This document shows, piece after piece, positions 22,083 through 32,285 of a stretch of DNA of 64,000 nucleotides. The translations under genes were made by a program, and so were the position numbers. The notes below the pieces were generated by a model, which made no database searches, was not told the DNA's origin, and was given only the letters and a program-made list of their open reading frames with translations. Every line of letters begins with the position of its first letter. Within the stretch, counting starts at the first letter, position 1. The stretch is from Motiliproteus sp. SC1-56 (lineage in GTDB: Bacteria; Pseudomonadota; Gammaproteobacteria; Pseudomonadales; Balneatricaceae): the NCBI RefSeq assembly GCF_017309075.1, contig NZ_JAEMGS010000006.1, forward strand, positions 124,001 through 188,000. Direction: 5' to 3'.

Positions 22083-23417
22083 TTGCAACTAGCCATCGAT
22101 CGACAGCGCCTGAACGCCATTCTCGCTCTCGGGGTACCCATTATCGGCGGCATGCTCTCCCAGAGCCTTCTCAACCTGGTCGACACCGCTATGGTAGGCG
22201 CGCTCGGGGGGCACGCGTTGGCAGGGGTGGGTATAGGCAGTTATGCCAACTTCATGGTGGTAGCCCTCGTCATCGGACTCTCTGCGGGGGTCCAGACCCT
22301 CGTGGCACGGCGCCGGGGTGAAGGCCGGCACCACGAAGCAGCACTGCCCCTTAACGGTGGTTTGCTACTGGCGCTGCTGCTCTGCCTGCCCCTGACCCTG
22401 ATCGCCCACCAGGGCGCCAGCGGTCTCGTCGGGCTTATCAGCGACGCACCTGAGGTCACGGCCGCCGCCGTTCCCTATTTCGAATACCGCACGCTCGCAA
22501 TTCTGGCCGTGGGACTCAACGTCTGCTTTCGCGGGTACTGGAACGGGATCAACCGCTCGCTGGTTTATCTTCGCATTCTGGTGGTGACCCATCTGCTCAA
22601 CGTCGCCCTGAGCTACGTGCTGATTTTTGGCGCCTTTGGGTACGCCGGCCTGGGCGCTCCCGGAGCGGGCCTGGGAACCAGCCTTGCGCTTTGGGTCGGC
22701 GCAATCCTCTGCGCCCTGATGACAGCGCGCAACGCCCGTCAAAACGGCTTTTTGCGACGCATGCCCGCCATTGACGAGATCGCCGGCATGCTCCGGCTCT
22801 CGCTGCCCGTTTCACTGCAGCAACTGATGTTTGCCATCAGCGTGACTATGCTGTTCTGGATCATCGCCCGTATCGGTACCGACGAACTCGCCATCGCCCA
22901 CGTGCTGATTCACCTGGCCCTGTTTCTCATCTTACCGGCGGTGGGCCTGGGAATGGCCGCCACCACCCTGGTCAGCCAGGCCCTCGGTCGCCGGCAGCCA
23001 GAACAGGCCTGCCAGTGGGGTTGGGATATCGTCAAACTGGCAACACTGGTGCTGATGACCCTGAGCGTGCCACTGGTTTTGTTTCCGGAGGCCATTCTGG
23101 GGGTGTTCATTCGCGATCCAGCCCTGATCGAGCGCGCCGTGCTGCCGCTACAGCTCACCTGTCTTGCCATCTGCCTGGACACTGCCGCCATCGTTTTCAC
23201 CCAGGCGCTGCTGGGGGCCGGCGCCAACCGCACGGTCATGGCGGTCACATCCCTTGGACAATGGGGTTTTTATCTACCCCTGGCGTGGCTGGTCGGCCCT
23301 TACCTGGGAGGCGGCCTACTCGGTATCTGGCTGGTACAATTGCTTCACCGGGCCCTATCCTCGGTGGTTTTTTCCTATATTTGGGCCCGGCGATCCTGGA
23401 TTCACATCAAAATCTAA
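22083..23417 (+). CDS. MATE family efflux transporter
   Basis: A 444-residue protein with twelve hydrophobic segments in two related halves. The N-terminal VPIIGGMLSQSLLNLVDTAMVG and the mid-protein GAFGYAGLGAPGAGLGTS are MATE signatures; it probably exports cationic or drug-like compounds in exchange for Na+ or H+. There is no ATG. I favour the TTG at 22083 because a GGAG ribosome binding site lies about 6 bases upstream; the TTG at 22068 lacks one. The antiporter gene 71 bases downstream may be cotranscribed. Confidence 0.87.
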   Translation: MQLAIDRQRLNAILALGVPIIGGMLSQSLLNLVDTAMVGALGGHALAGVGIGSYANFMVVALVIGLSAGVQTLVARRRGEGRHHEAALPLNGGLLLALLLCLPLTLIAHQGASGLVGLISDAPEVTAAAVPYFEYRTLAILAVGLNVCFRGYWNGINRSLVYLRILVVTHLLNVALSYVLIFGAFGYAGLGAPGAGLGTSLALWVGAILCALMTARNARQNGFLRRMPAIDEIAGMLRLSLPVSLQQLMFAISVTMLFWIIARIGTDELAIAHVLIHLALFLILPAVGLGMAATTLVSQALGRRQPEQACQWGWDIVKLATLVLMTLSVPLVLFPEAILGVFIRDPALIERAVLPLQLTCLAICLDTAAIVFTQALLGAGANRTVMAVTSLGQWGFYLPLAWLVGPYLGGGLLGIWLVQLLHRALSSVVFSYIWARRSWIHIKI

Positions 23418-23488
23418 CCCTTCGAACGGTGTCAAAACGGAGCCAACAGCTCCCCGACACCCAGTACTAACGGCCAAGGAAGCGACAG

Positions 23489-24655
23489 ATGGAGCAGTCA
23501 CTGGTTTTCTCCTTTTTCCTTATCTTCACCGGCGCAGCGGTACTGGCTTCCGCCGCACTCTATACGCGGCAGCCGCTACTGGTCGCCTACATTGCCCTGG
23601 GAGCCATTCTCGGCCCCTATTGCCTCTCGCTAGTCTCCGACACCCGCCTACTCTCCGATATCTCGGAGATCGGCATTATTTTCCTGCTGTTCCTACTCGG
23701 CCTGGACATGCAGCCCAGCCACCTCATCCACATGCTGAAAAAGGCAACACTCGTCGCGGTGCTGAGCTCCATCGCCTTTGCCGTTATCGGCTACGGTACA
23801 GGGCTGGCTTTCGGCTACACCCAAACCGAGAGCTTGATCATCGGGGTGGCCGTGATGTTTTCGAGCACCATCATCGGGATCAAGCTGCTACCCACCACCG
23901 TCTTGCATCACAAACACACCGGAGAACTGGTGGTCGGCTTGCTGCTGTTGCAGGATGTCATCGCGATCATGGTGCTGCTGGCGCTTTACAGCGGCAGCGC
24001 CGGCGACACCTCGCTACTCACCTACCTGAAAACGCTGGCGGCGCTGCCGGTGCTGGTGGTCGCGGCCTTCTGGATCGTCAAGTACGCGATCCTGCCGCTC
24101 CTACAACGTTTCGACCGCTTTCACGAATACATTTTCCTGCTGGCCATCGGCTGGTGCCTGGGGTTAGCCGAGGCGGCCCAGTTCGCCGGTCTGTCGGCAG
24201 AAATCGGCGCGTTCGTTGCCGGGGTTGCCCTCGCCACCAGCCCCATCTCCCAGTACATCGCCGAAAGCCTCAAACCCCTGCGCGACTTCTTCCTCATCCT
24301 CTTTTTCTTCTCCATCGGCGCCAGCTTCAACCTAGCGCTGGTGGATGAAATCGCCCTGCCCGCCCTGGCGCTGGCCGCGCTGATCCTGCTCCTCAAACCG
24401 GTAATTTTCCGCTTCTTGCTGATGCGGATCAGCGAAAGCCGCCAGCTGGCGTGGGAAGTCGGGTTTCGGCTGGGACAGATCAGCGAATTCTCATTGTTGA
24501 TTGCCTACCTTGCGGCGGGTAACGCCCTGATCGGCGACGAGGCCTCGCATGTGATCCAGGCCACCGCTATCCTGACTTTCTTGGTCAGCTCCTATATCGT
24601 GATCTTCAACTATCCATCCCCCATCGCAGTTTCCGACCGTTTACGTCGGGACTGA
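23489..24655 (+). CDS. Cation:proton antiporter, CPA2/KefB-like, membrane domain only
   Basis: A 388-residue membrane protein with about twelve helices of the Na+/H+ exchanger (CPA2) fold. Typical segments are IGIIFLLFLLGLDM, GVAVMFSSTIIGIKLLP, LLLQDVIAIMVLLAL, the AEIGAFVAGVALA stretch and FFSIGASFNL. Unlike KefB/KefC it ends after the membrane domain with no C-terminal TrkA-N (RCK) domain, so it would not be nucleotide-gated in the usual way. Cargo could be K+ or Na+. It is downstream of the MATE gene and convergent with the Ap4A phosphorylase-like gene. Confidence 0.88.
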   Translation: MEQSLVFSFFLIFTGAAVLASAALYTRQPLLVAYIALGAILGPYCLSLVSDTRLLSDISEIGIIFLLFLLGLDMQPSHLIHMLKKATLVAVLSSIAFAVIGYGTGLAFGYTQTESLIIGVAVMFSSTIIGIKLLPTTVLHHKHTGELVVGLLLLQDVIAIMVLLALYSGSAGDTSLLTYLKTLAALPVLVVAAFWIVKYAILPLLQRFDRFHEYIFLLAIGWCLGLAEAAQFAGLSAEIGAFVAGVALATSPISQYIAESLKPLRDFFLILFFFSIGASFNLALVDEIALPALALAALILLLKPVIFRFLLMRISESRQLAWEVGFRLGQISEFSLLIAYLAAGNALIGDEASHVIQATAILTFLVSSYIVIFNYPSPIAVSDRLRRD

Positions 24656-24681
24656 GCATTGTGCCGGGACGGGTTTGAAGG

Positions 24682-25494
24682 TCAGCTGAGGGTTCTGAGC
24701 AGGGGCGCAATGCCCTCTCGTTTCAGCCACTGCAGGGGCTCGCGGTTGGCCAGCAACAGCGCGCCGGCAAAACCCAGGGCGTTGACCGAAAGCCCCCGGT
24801 AACGCTCTTGGCGGCGCGGCACGAGAATTGCCCACTGGCGGGTAACCAGCAGATTGTAGGGGCCGAGCAATCCCCGGGCATTCGGCGCCAGACCGAGATC
24901 AATAAGCGCCTGATCATAGAAAGCCTTCAACGGTGCGGCTCCGGGCACGCCATCAAATGATAGGTAACGGTGAGTAAACGGCAACGGCCGCCCCCGGGCC
25001 AGCCATTTATCGACCGGAAGTGGCCCCAAACTGTGCTCCGGGACAAGCTGCAGGTGCCGGTGAGGCTGGCTGGCCCCGGCCCCTGGGCCCCCATTGAAAA
25101 AGCCCAGCCCCGGCATCTGCTCGATCGCCTTCAACAAGACGTCGAAATCGGCTTCCTCAAGCGGGGCTTGCTGCGGCTCAAACTGCCGAGTGACCAACAG
25201 CAGATGGTCCTCAACGACGTTGAACTTGTTCAGCACACAGCGGTACCGGCTCCCCATCTCGCAGACCAGCAGCGCAGGCTCAGGATTGAGAAACGGGTTG
25301 TGCACCTGCGTCTGCGCGCGGGCAAGGCGGGTAGAGACACCGTGCTTCTTGGCCAGGCTGGTGAGGATCCGGACCTGGAACGGCCAGTTCGGGTCCGCTA
25401 TCAGCAGCCGTTCCGTTTTAATTGACTCGAGCGCGCCGCTGGCGAGAGCCCGTCGGCTGGTCTCCCGGACGCGCTCGACCAGCCCGCCGCTCAT
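24682..25494 (-). CDS. ATP adenylyltransferase (Ap4A phosphorylase)-like protein
   Basis: A 270-residue HIT-superfamily protein. The substrate segment NKFNVVEDHLLLVTRQFE and the histidine motif ASQPHRHLQLVP match Ap4A phosphorylase (ATP adenylyltransferase) proteins, which phosphorolyse Ap4A to ATP and ADP. A second NLLVTRQWAILVPRR block near the C-terminus fits the family. The start ATG at 25494 overlaps the upstream cache gene stop by 4 bases (ATGA), indicating translational coupling. Longer readings from 25629 run into that gene. Confidence 0.85.
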   Translation of the reverse strand: MSGGLVERVRETSRRALASGALESIKTERLLIADPNWPFQVRILTSLAKKHGVSTRLARAQTQVHNPFLNPEPALLVCEMGSRYRCVLNKFNVVEDHLLLVTRQFEPQQAPLEEADFDVLLKAIEQMPGLGFFNGGPGAGASQPHRHLQLVPEHSLGPLPVDKWLARGRPLPFTHRYLSFDGVPGAAPLKAFYDQALIDLGLAPNARGLLGPYNLLVTRQWAILVPRRQERYRGLSVNALGFAGALLLANREPLQWLKREGIAPLLRTLS

Positions 25495-26177
25495 CGGGTC
25501 GGGCGCTGCTGCTGGAAAAGGGTTCGCTGGTCCCTGGGCAGAAGATCGCCCCGGAAACCGAACCAAAAGAGCGCCAGCACCGCCAACAGAATCAAACCGA
25601 TCGCCCCGAGGGTTCGCACTTCCACCCAAAACGCCCGGTCAATGTCATCCACGTACACCCCCGAGCCAATCCCCCAGCCCCAGGGTTTGAAGCCGATCAC
25701 GTAGCTGACCTTCGCCAGCGGCTCGGCAGAACCGGGTTTGGGCCAGTGATAATGCAAGTAGCCAGACCCCTGCTGGCGAAGCAGGACCGCCAGACGCCCG
25801 TGCAGCGGGGTTTTACTGCCCGGGTCCAGGGTAGGCAACAACTGTCCGACCAGTTCGGGCTTAATGGGGTGCATCAGAAAACGGGCATCGTAATCGGTCA
25901 CCCAGAAGTAATCATTACTGGCGTGACGCATCTCTTGCAGGGCCGCTAGCGCAGACTGCCTAGCCCGCGCCATGGCCATATCACCGCCTGCCGCGAGCTG
26001 GTAGTAATTCGCCACCCGCAGATAGCCCTCGCGCACCGTCTTCGCCAACTGTTCGGTGCGGTCAGCGATCAGCGCGTCCCTGACGCTCTTCAAGCCATAG
26101 CCCGTGCCAACGATCAGCAGCGCTAATACCAAACAGCTCCCCACGAAGCTGCGCGAGCGCACGCGAAGTCGAACCAT
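25491..26177 (-). CDS. Single-cache-domain membrane protein without a signalling output
   Basis: A 228-residue protein with an N-terminal membrane helix, a periplasmic single cache domain (the motif NDYFWVTDYDARFLMHPIKPELVG is diagnostic of the sCache_2 type, followed by GFKPWGWGIGSGVYVDDID) and a second C-terminal helix (LGAIGLILLAVLALFWFGF). It stops about 20 residues after that helix: no HAMP, kinase, methyl-accepting or GGDEF domain follows. It is translationally coupled to the Ap4A phosphorylase-like gene downstream, an unusual pairing. Confidence 0.85.
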   Translation of the reverse strand: MVRLRVRSRSFVGSCLVLALLIVGTGYGLKSVRDALIADRTEQLAKTVREGYLRVANYYQLAAGGDMAMARARQSALAALQEMRHASNDYFWVTDYDARFLMHPIKPELVGQLLPTLDPGSKTPLHGRLAVLLRQQGSGYLHYHWPKPGSAEPLAKVSYVIGFKPWGWGIGSGVYVDDIDRAFWVEVRTLGAIGLILLAVLALFWFGFRGDLLPRDQRTLFQQQRPTR

Positions 26178-26300
26178 TTCTTCCGCTCCCTGAAATCAAC
26201 GCCCTATACTAGCGCCCTCTAATATCCGGGGCCAACCGTTAACCCGCCCGGGGGACGCCTTTTCCAAGCCTGACCAGCCTGCCGATGCCGCGGCGGGGCG

Positions 26301-27356
26301 CTAAGAAGCGCAGCTCAGCAACGCGACACCCTGTCGGTACCCGAGCCCCCCGTTGGCATGCAGCACCCCGCCGTGCTTTCCCTGGGCCCTGATTTCGGCG
26401 CAGAGATCCACCAGTCCGTTCAACGCCGGGTTGTTCCAAGGCGCGCGCGCCAAGTTCATGCCGCCAGTGACGGTTACCGGAAGTTTCTCCAGCAGCTCTG
26501 GCAAACAGGTCAGGTTCGACGCGATGCCGGTGCTGAGCAGAAAAGCCATGGGAACCACCGGGTAGCAGCTGTAGACCTCCAGCAGCAGGCGCTCGTCTTT
26601 GACGGCTGCGGCGACATCGACCCCAGCCTGCGCGACACACTCATCAAAAGCCTGTTGCAGGTGTCGGTAATCGCAAATGGCCTCCATCGCGCCGGGGCCA
26701 TCCTCCGCCAGCAGCCCCAGCCCCACCCCTTTCAGCAGCAGCGGTAGCGCCGCCGGTTTGAGCGCCTTCAGCACGCGGTCATTACACAACAGTACCCGCC
26801 CCTCGAAATCGACTACCGGATTGGCGCAATCCACGCCCCGAAACAGCGGCGTCACCGGTTCCAGCCAGCGCGCCGCCGGCAAGCGATGCACCGGATGACC
26901 GGCCTTCCGGTAGGTGCGAAGATAGTTTTGATAGAGGGCGTCCCGACAACGGATAAAGAGATCACGGTCCCCGCCCTGACGCTTGATAAAGCACTCGGCC
27001 AGATCGTTGTAGGCCTGGGTCAGCGGGCAATCCGGGCCGTAAATCGCCATCCGCTCAAGGCGCTCCTCGCGGCTATAACCGCTGGCCAAGGGCTCATGGC
27101 CGCTGATCACCACCGCCTCGACATCGCCACCCACGATCAGTTGCCGCGCCCGCGCCAGGGCTTCCACCGGCGCACAACCACTGCGAAAATGATTCGCCGC
27201 AAGAGGACTGTGCCAGTCGGTTTTGAGCGGATCTATCGTCAGCGTCTCCACTGCAACGCCCTGTGTCTTTAACCGCTGCTCAATCGCTAAGCAGCCGTCC
27301 AGGAAGCCCTCCCCGTTAACAATTTTTTCTGCGGCGACGATCCAGGTGTTCGACAT
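26301..27356 (-). CDS. Thiolase-superfamily-like protein
   Basis: A 351-residue protein whose C-terminal part, VTVTGGMNLARAPWNNPALNGL followed by GGVLHANGGLGYRQGVALL, resembles the C-terminal domain of acetyl-CoA acetyltransferase-like thiolases. The N-terminal half (WIVAAEKIVNGEGF, EAVVISGHEPLASGYS) keeps the general fold signals, but I see no obvious nucleophilic cysteine at the expected place, so a catalytic thiolase role is doubtful. It has its own upstream gap and lies 123 bases before the cache gene on the same strand. Family assignment is moderate and function unknown. Confidence 0.6.
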   Translation of the reverse strand: MSNTWIVAAEKIVNGEGFLDGCLAIEQRLKTQGVAVETLTIDPLKTDWHSPLAANHFRSGCAPVEALARARQLIVGGDVEAVVISGHEPLASGYSREERLERMAIYGPDCPLTQAYNDLAECFIKRQGGDRDLFIRCRDALYQNYLRTYRKAGHPVHRLPAARWLEPVTPLFRGVDCANPVVDFEGRVLLCNDRVLKALKPAALPLLLKGVGLGLLAEDGPGAMEAICDYRHLQQAFDECVAQAGVDVAAAVKDERLLLEVYSCYPVVPMAFLLSTGIASNLTCLPELLEKLPVTVTGGMNLARAPWNNPALNGLVDLCAEIRAQGKHGGVLHANGGLGYRQGVALLSCAS

Positions 27357-27562
27357 CAGGGAAATCCCTTAAAAAAAATCGTCATGCTAGCAAGTTGCCC
27401 CGGGCACATCAATCCAGGCCATTCTCACGCTGAGGCAGCGACGCTAAAGGGGAACACAACCTCCCGGAGAGGGGGATGGGTTAATACGCATCCCTGCGTA
27501 CTCTGGTGTTGCAGGTAAGGAAAGGAAAGCTATGCAGGCCAATGGGGGGAGCGGCGCGCGCT

Positions 27563-28357
27563 TCAGCTTTCGTCAAAAATTTTTTGCCGCCGCTCTTCGA
27601 CGATACGCTGAGCTTCCGCAAGCTGCTGTTCCGAGAGCATCGCCGCCACAGCATCCCGCGCCTTGAGTGACTGCTGGTCCCCTCCGGCGACCGCCAGGCT
27701 CCACCAGCTGTAAGCCTGCAGGTAATCCTTGTCGACCCCTTCGCCCTTGAAGTGCATCAGGCCGAGGGATATCAGGGAGTCAACATAGCCTTGGCCGGCG
27801 GCGCGGCGGTGCCATTTGAGGGCCTCGGTGTAACGGCGGGGAACACCTTTGCCGTTGTAGTAGAGGGTGGCCAGCTGATACTGGGCCGGCGCCAGGCCGC
27901 GTTCGGCCGCGTGCCGCAGCCAGAGGGCCGCCTGGGCGAAATCGGGCGCAATTCCCAGGCCGTCGTGGTAAAGCACGCCTAGACGGTACTGACCCAACGG
28001 GTCCCCGCCCTCGCCGGCCTGGCGGTATAGCGAAGCCGCCTGCCGGTAATCACGGGCAACCCCCAGCCCCTGCTCGTAGAGGGTTCCCAGCATCGACTGG
28101 GCACGGGGTAGTTTTTGCGCGGCTGCCTTACGGAACCAGTAGGCCGCCTTAACCGGGTCGCGCTCCGGACCCTGCGCACTCAAATAGACCAGTCCGAGGT
28201 CATACTGCGCACTGGCGTTGCCCTGGATGGCCAAGGATCGCCAGGCTTTTAGTGCCGTCGTGTGATCGCCCCGCTCGTAGGCCTCCAGCCCTTCGTAGAA
28301 ATCCCCCCATACCGGCAATGAGACCAGCATCAGCCACGGCAGGATTTTTAACTTCAT
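27563..28357 (-). CDS. Sel1-like repeat protein, secreted
   Basis: A 264-residue protein with a signal peptide (MKLKILPWLMLVSLPVWG) and about five to six Sel1/TPR-like repeats of 36 residues, each with the A.Y.LG.LY..G.G...D...A..W...A pattern (for example QYDLGLVYLSAQGPERD and QYRLGVLYHDGLGIAPD). Such solenoids scaffold protein contacts, here in the periplasm. The start ATG at 28357 has an aagga ribosome binding site at 6-base spacing; the ATG at 28363 is too close to it. Confidence 0.85.
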   Translation of the reverse strand: MKLKILPWLMLVSLPVWGDFYEGLEAYERGDHTTALKAWRSLAIQGNASAQYDLGLVYLSAQGPERDPVKAAYWFRKAAAQKLPRAQSMLGTLYEQGLGVARDYRQAASLYRQAGEGGDPLGQYRLGVLYHDGLGIAPDFAQAALWLRHAAERGLAPAQYQLATLYYNGKGVPRRYTEALKWHRRAAGQGYVDSLISLGLMHFKGEGVDKDYLQAYSWWSLAVAGGDQQSLKARDAVAAMLSEQQLAEAQRIVEERRQKIFDES

Positions 28358-28534
28358 ACGCATTCCTTGACAGCCTTACTCCGGGGTACAGAGGATAGAT
28401 AGCGTCCGTTCGGAACAACTCAACGTCACTTCGCAGAAGACTAGCACGGGGACCGGCGTTAATGAACGATCGAGATCAAGGGTTAAACGCCTGACGCCCA
28501 CCCCATCGCGGAAAAGTGCAAGGCACATAACGCA

Positions 28535-28558
28535 AAAGAGGCCCTGTGGGGCCTCTTT
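28535..28558 (-). terminator. Intrinsic terminator of the ftsK-to-serS gene run
   Basis: A 10-base perfect inverted repeat (AAAGAGGCCC with its complement, loop TGTG) followed on the minus strand by a short U-rich end, 26 bases after the serS stop. Confidence 0.75.
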
Positions 28559-28583
28559 CAGAATACAGGACTCGTCCCGGTCA

Positions 28584-29870
<1,287 letters not shown>

Positions 29871-29882
29871 TTATCTTGGGGT

Positions 29883-30257
29883 TCACAACAACAGACGGAA
29901 AAACCAGATGCCAGCGGCCAGCGCCGCCACGCAGCAAAGAACGCTCAATAATATATAAATTGCCGCCGGGATGATATGACCCTCCTGTATCAGGGTCACG
30001 GTCTCCAGCGAGAAGGTGGAGAAGGTGGTGAAGGCCCCCAGAAAGCCTACCATCGCCAGCTGACGGAACTCGGGAGGCCACTGGGATTTCTCGATGATCA
30101 GCACGAAACAGGCCCCCATCAGCAGCGAGCCGAGCACATTCACCGTCAGCGTGCCCAACGGCAGGTAGTGGTCGGTATTGTTGACCACAAAGCCGCTGAG
30201 CCAATAACGCGCCAGCGCCCCCAAGGCGCCCCCCAGGGCGATGTAGATCAGGTGCAA
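29883..30257 (-). CDS. crcB: Fluoride channel Fluc/CrcB
   Basis: A 124-residue protein with four membrane helices. Signatures are GGALGALARYWLSG, NVLGSLLMG and GFLGAFTTFSTFS, the last containing the Phe/Thr residues that line the fluoride path in Fluc channels. It acts as a dimer to let fluoride leave the cell. I see no fluoride riboswitch; the gene lies inside the operon, 9 bases after rarA. Confidence 0.95.
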   Translation of the reverse strand: MHLIYIALGGALGALARYWLSGFVVNNTDHYLPLGTLTVNVLGSLLMGACFVLIIEKSQWPPEFRQLAMVGFLGAFTTFSTFSLETVTLIQEGHIIPAAIYILLSVLCCVAALAAGIWFFRLLL

Positions 30258-30266
30258 AAGCCCCTC

Positions 30267-31616
30267 CTACTCCTCATAGCGGCGGCGCCCGCTGTTACGA
30301 TCCAGTTCGGCCAAGTGACGCAGCTTCTCCCCGATCTTGATTTCAAGCCCCCGCGGTTCAGGGTGATAGTAACGGCGCTGGTGCACCGCCTCCGGCAGGT
30401 AACACTCGCCGGCCGCAAAGGCGTTCTCTTCATCGTGGGCATAGCGGTACTCCTTGCCGTACCCGAGCTCCCCCATCAGGGCGGTGGGCGCGTTGCGCAA
30501 ATGCGGCGGGACTTCATAGGAGGAATCTTTGGCAACATCAGCCAACGCTTGGTTGAAGGCCCGGTACACCGCGTTGCTCTTGGGGGCGCAGGCACAGTAG
30601 ACCGCCGCCTGGGCGATGGCGCGGTTGCCCTCGGCCGGGCCCAGGCGCTCGAACGCGTCCCAGGCGTTCAACGCCACCTCCATGGCCCGGGGATCGGCAT
30701 TGCCGATATCCTCGGAGGCGATTGCCAGCAAACGCCGAGCCACGTAGAGCGGATCACAGCCGCCGTCGAGCATGCGGGCGAACCAGTAAAGGGCGCCGTC
30801 CGGGGACGAGCCCCGCACCGACTTGTGAAAGGCCGATATCTGGTCATAAAAGATATCCCCCTGCTTGTCGTATCGGCGGCCCGAGGCCTGCAGCACCTCC
30901 TCCAGCACCTGGGTATCGATGCGCTCCCCCTCCCCCTCGGAGCGGGCCAGATCCGCGGCGATTTCCAGCAGGTTAAGCGCACGGCGCCCGTCACCGTCCG
31001 CGGCGCGGGCCAACTGCTCAATACTGGCATCGTCAATCTGCAGGTCCCGCTTACCCAGCCCCCGCTCCGGGTCGGTCAGGGCACGGCGGATCAGCTGCCC
31101 CAGGGTGTTCTCGTCGAGACTCTTGAGCAGGTAGACCCGTGCCCGGGAGAGCAGTGCGCTGTTGAGCTCAAAAGAGGGGTTTTCCGTGGTGGCGCCGATA
31201 AAGATAAAGGTGCCCTCTTCGATGTAGGGCAGAAAAGCGTCCTGCTGGGACTTGTTGAAGCGGTGAACCTCGTCGACAAACAACAGGGTCTTGCGTCCGG
31301 ACTGGGCGCGTAGCTGCTGCGCTTCGGCCACGGCCTGGCGAATCTCCTTGACCCCTGAAAGCACCGCGGAAATAGTGGTGAAGTGGGCGTCGCAACGCTC
31401 GGCAATCAACCGCGCCAGGGTGGTCTTGCCCACCCCAGGGGGGCCCCAGAGCACCATGGAATGGGGCAGCCCCTGCTCAATGGCGGTGCGCAACGCCTTA
31501 CCCGGCCCCAGGATATGCGCCTGGCCCGCATACTCATCCAGCGTCGCGGGCCGCATGCGAAACGCCAGGGGCTGGTACACGTCAGGCCCCTGATCGGAAA
31601 ACAGATCCACTGCCAT
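30267..31616 (-). CDS. rarA: Replication-associated recombination protein A
   Basis: A 449-residue AAA+ ATPase of the RarA/MgsA/WRNIP1 family. Walker A is [13 protein letters not shown], Walker B is [10 protein letters not shown], sensor 1 is [11 protein letters not shown], and the C-terminal tetramerisation part includes [19 protein letters not shown]. It acts at stalled replication forks. Position between lolA and crcB-serS is the conserved gammaproteobacterial order. Confidence 0.97.
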   Translation of the reverse strand: MAVDLFSDQGPDVYQPLAFRMRPATLDEYAGQAHILGPGKALRTAIEQGLPHSMVLWGPPGVGKTTLARLIAERCDAHFTTISAVLSGVKEIRQAVAEAQQLRAQSGRKTLLFVDEVHRFNKSQQDAFLPYIEEGTFIFIGATTENPSFELNSALLSRARVYLLKSLDENTLGQLIRRALTDPERGLGKRDLQIDDASIEQLARAADGDGRRALNLLEIAADLARSEGEGERIDTQVLEEVLQASGRRYDKQGDIFYDQISAFHKSVRGSSPDGALYWFARMLDGGCDPLYVARRLLAIASEDIGNADPRAMEVALNAWDAFERLGPAEGNRAIAQAAVYCACAPKSNAVYRAFNQALADVAKDSSYEVPPHLRNAPTALMGELGYGKEYRYAHDEENAFAAGECYLPEAVHQRRYYHPEPRGLEIKIGEKLRHLAELDRNSGRRRYEE

Positions 31617-31627
31617 ACTCAGCCGCC

Positions 31628-32245
31628 CTACTCCACGATCAGGTCAACACCGGGGGGAACCTCGAAGGTAAACACCTCCGCTGACAACGGCGGATTGAGC
31701 TCGACATTGTCGAACAGCAGGCTGGTTTTCTGACCCAGGCTGTCCTCGAGCTGCATCTCCCGGGGCACGCCCGCCTCCAGGTAGAGCCGCATCACCACAA
31801 ACTGGGCACTGTCGTCTCTGGGCCGCAGGCTGAAGACCCCGCTCTCTCCCTCGGCCGGCCCCTGGATATCAAACGCGTTGTCCAGCGCAGAGAGATCGCC
31901 GCTGAGCAGCAGTGCCGGGGTATTGGTCAAGCGCTGATCCAGAGACTGCTGGGTGACCTGCTCCAGGTCTTCGTCGTAAAGCCAGAGCTGCTCACCGTCA
32001 GATACCAGCAGCTGGGGAAACGGTGCCTCGGTGCGCCAGCGAAAGCGCCCGGGGCGCTGCAGGCTGACCTGCCCCCGGCTCTCCTGAAGCCGGGTTTCAC
32101 TGCTGTCGAGCACCAACTGTTCAAAATCGGCGCTCAGGGATTCGAACCCGGAGAGCAGGCGATTGAGGTTTTCGGCAGGCGTCGCGCCTGAAGCAGCCCC
32201 GGCCCACAGCAGGGCCAGCAGCCCCAGGAAACGGTACCTAGTCAT
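31628..32245 (-). CDS. lolA: Outer-membrane lipoprotein carrier protein LolA
   Basis: A 205-residue periplasmic chaperone with signal peptide [20 protein letters not shown]. The [27 protein letters not shown] core and the hydrophobic-residue pattern of an open beta barrel match LolA, which ferries lipoproteins from LolCDE to LolB. The leader is unusual: the ribosome binding site plus start codon exists in two further tandem copies upstream, each opening a seven-codon frame, so the third ATG (32245) is the one that encodes LolA. Confidence 0.95.
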   Translation of the reverse strand: MTRYRFLGLLALLWAGAASGATPAENLNRLLSGFESLSADFEQLVLDSSETRLQESRGQVSLQRPGRFRWRTEAPFPQLLVSDGEQLWLYDEDLEQVTQQSLDQRLTNTPALLLSGDLSALDNAFDIQGPAEGESGVFSLRPRDDSAQFVVMRLYLEAGVPREMQLEDSLGQKTSLLFDNVELNPPLSAEVFTFEVPPGVDLIVE

Positions 32246-32277
32246 CTCGCTCCTTAGTCATCTCGCTCCTTAGTCAT
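32238..32277 (-). repeat. Tandemly repeated 16-base RBS/start unit before lolA
   Basis: Three ATGACT start-like units are spaced exactly 16 bases apart at 32277, 32261 and 32245 (minus strand). The two intervals between them are identical and each contains an AAGGAG ribosome binding site. The first two ATGs open identical seven-codon frames (M-T-K-E-R-D-D), ending in TAA and TAG; the second mini-ORF stop overlaps the true lolA ATG. It begins 9 bases after the ftsK stop. Confidence 0.85.
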
Positions 32278-32285
32278 TTTGCTCA

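Noticed and set aside
23164-24348. A 394-codon frame overlapping the MATE and antiporter genes
   Set aside because: Reads the same strand in another frame across two clear membrane-protein genes; it is rich in Arg/His/Pro with no hydrophobic segments or domain.
32138-32154. A T-loop-like GGTTCGAATCC element on the minus strand, suggesting a tRNA
   Set aside because: It lies inside the lolA coding frame, and no acceptor, D or anticodon arms can be folded around it.
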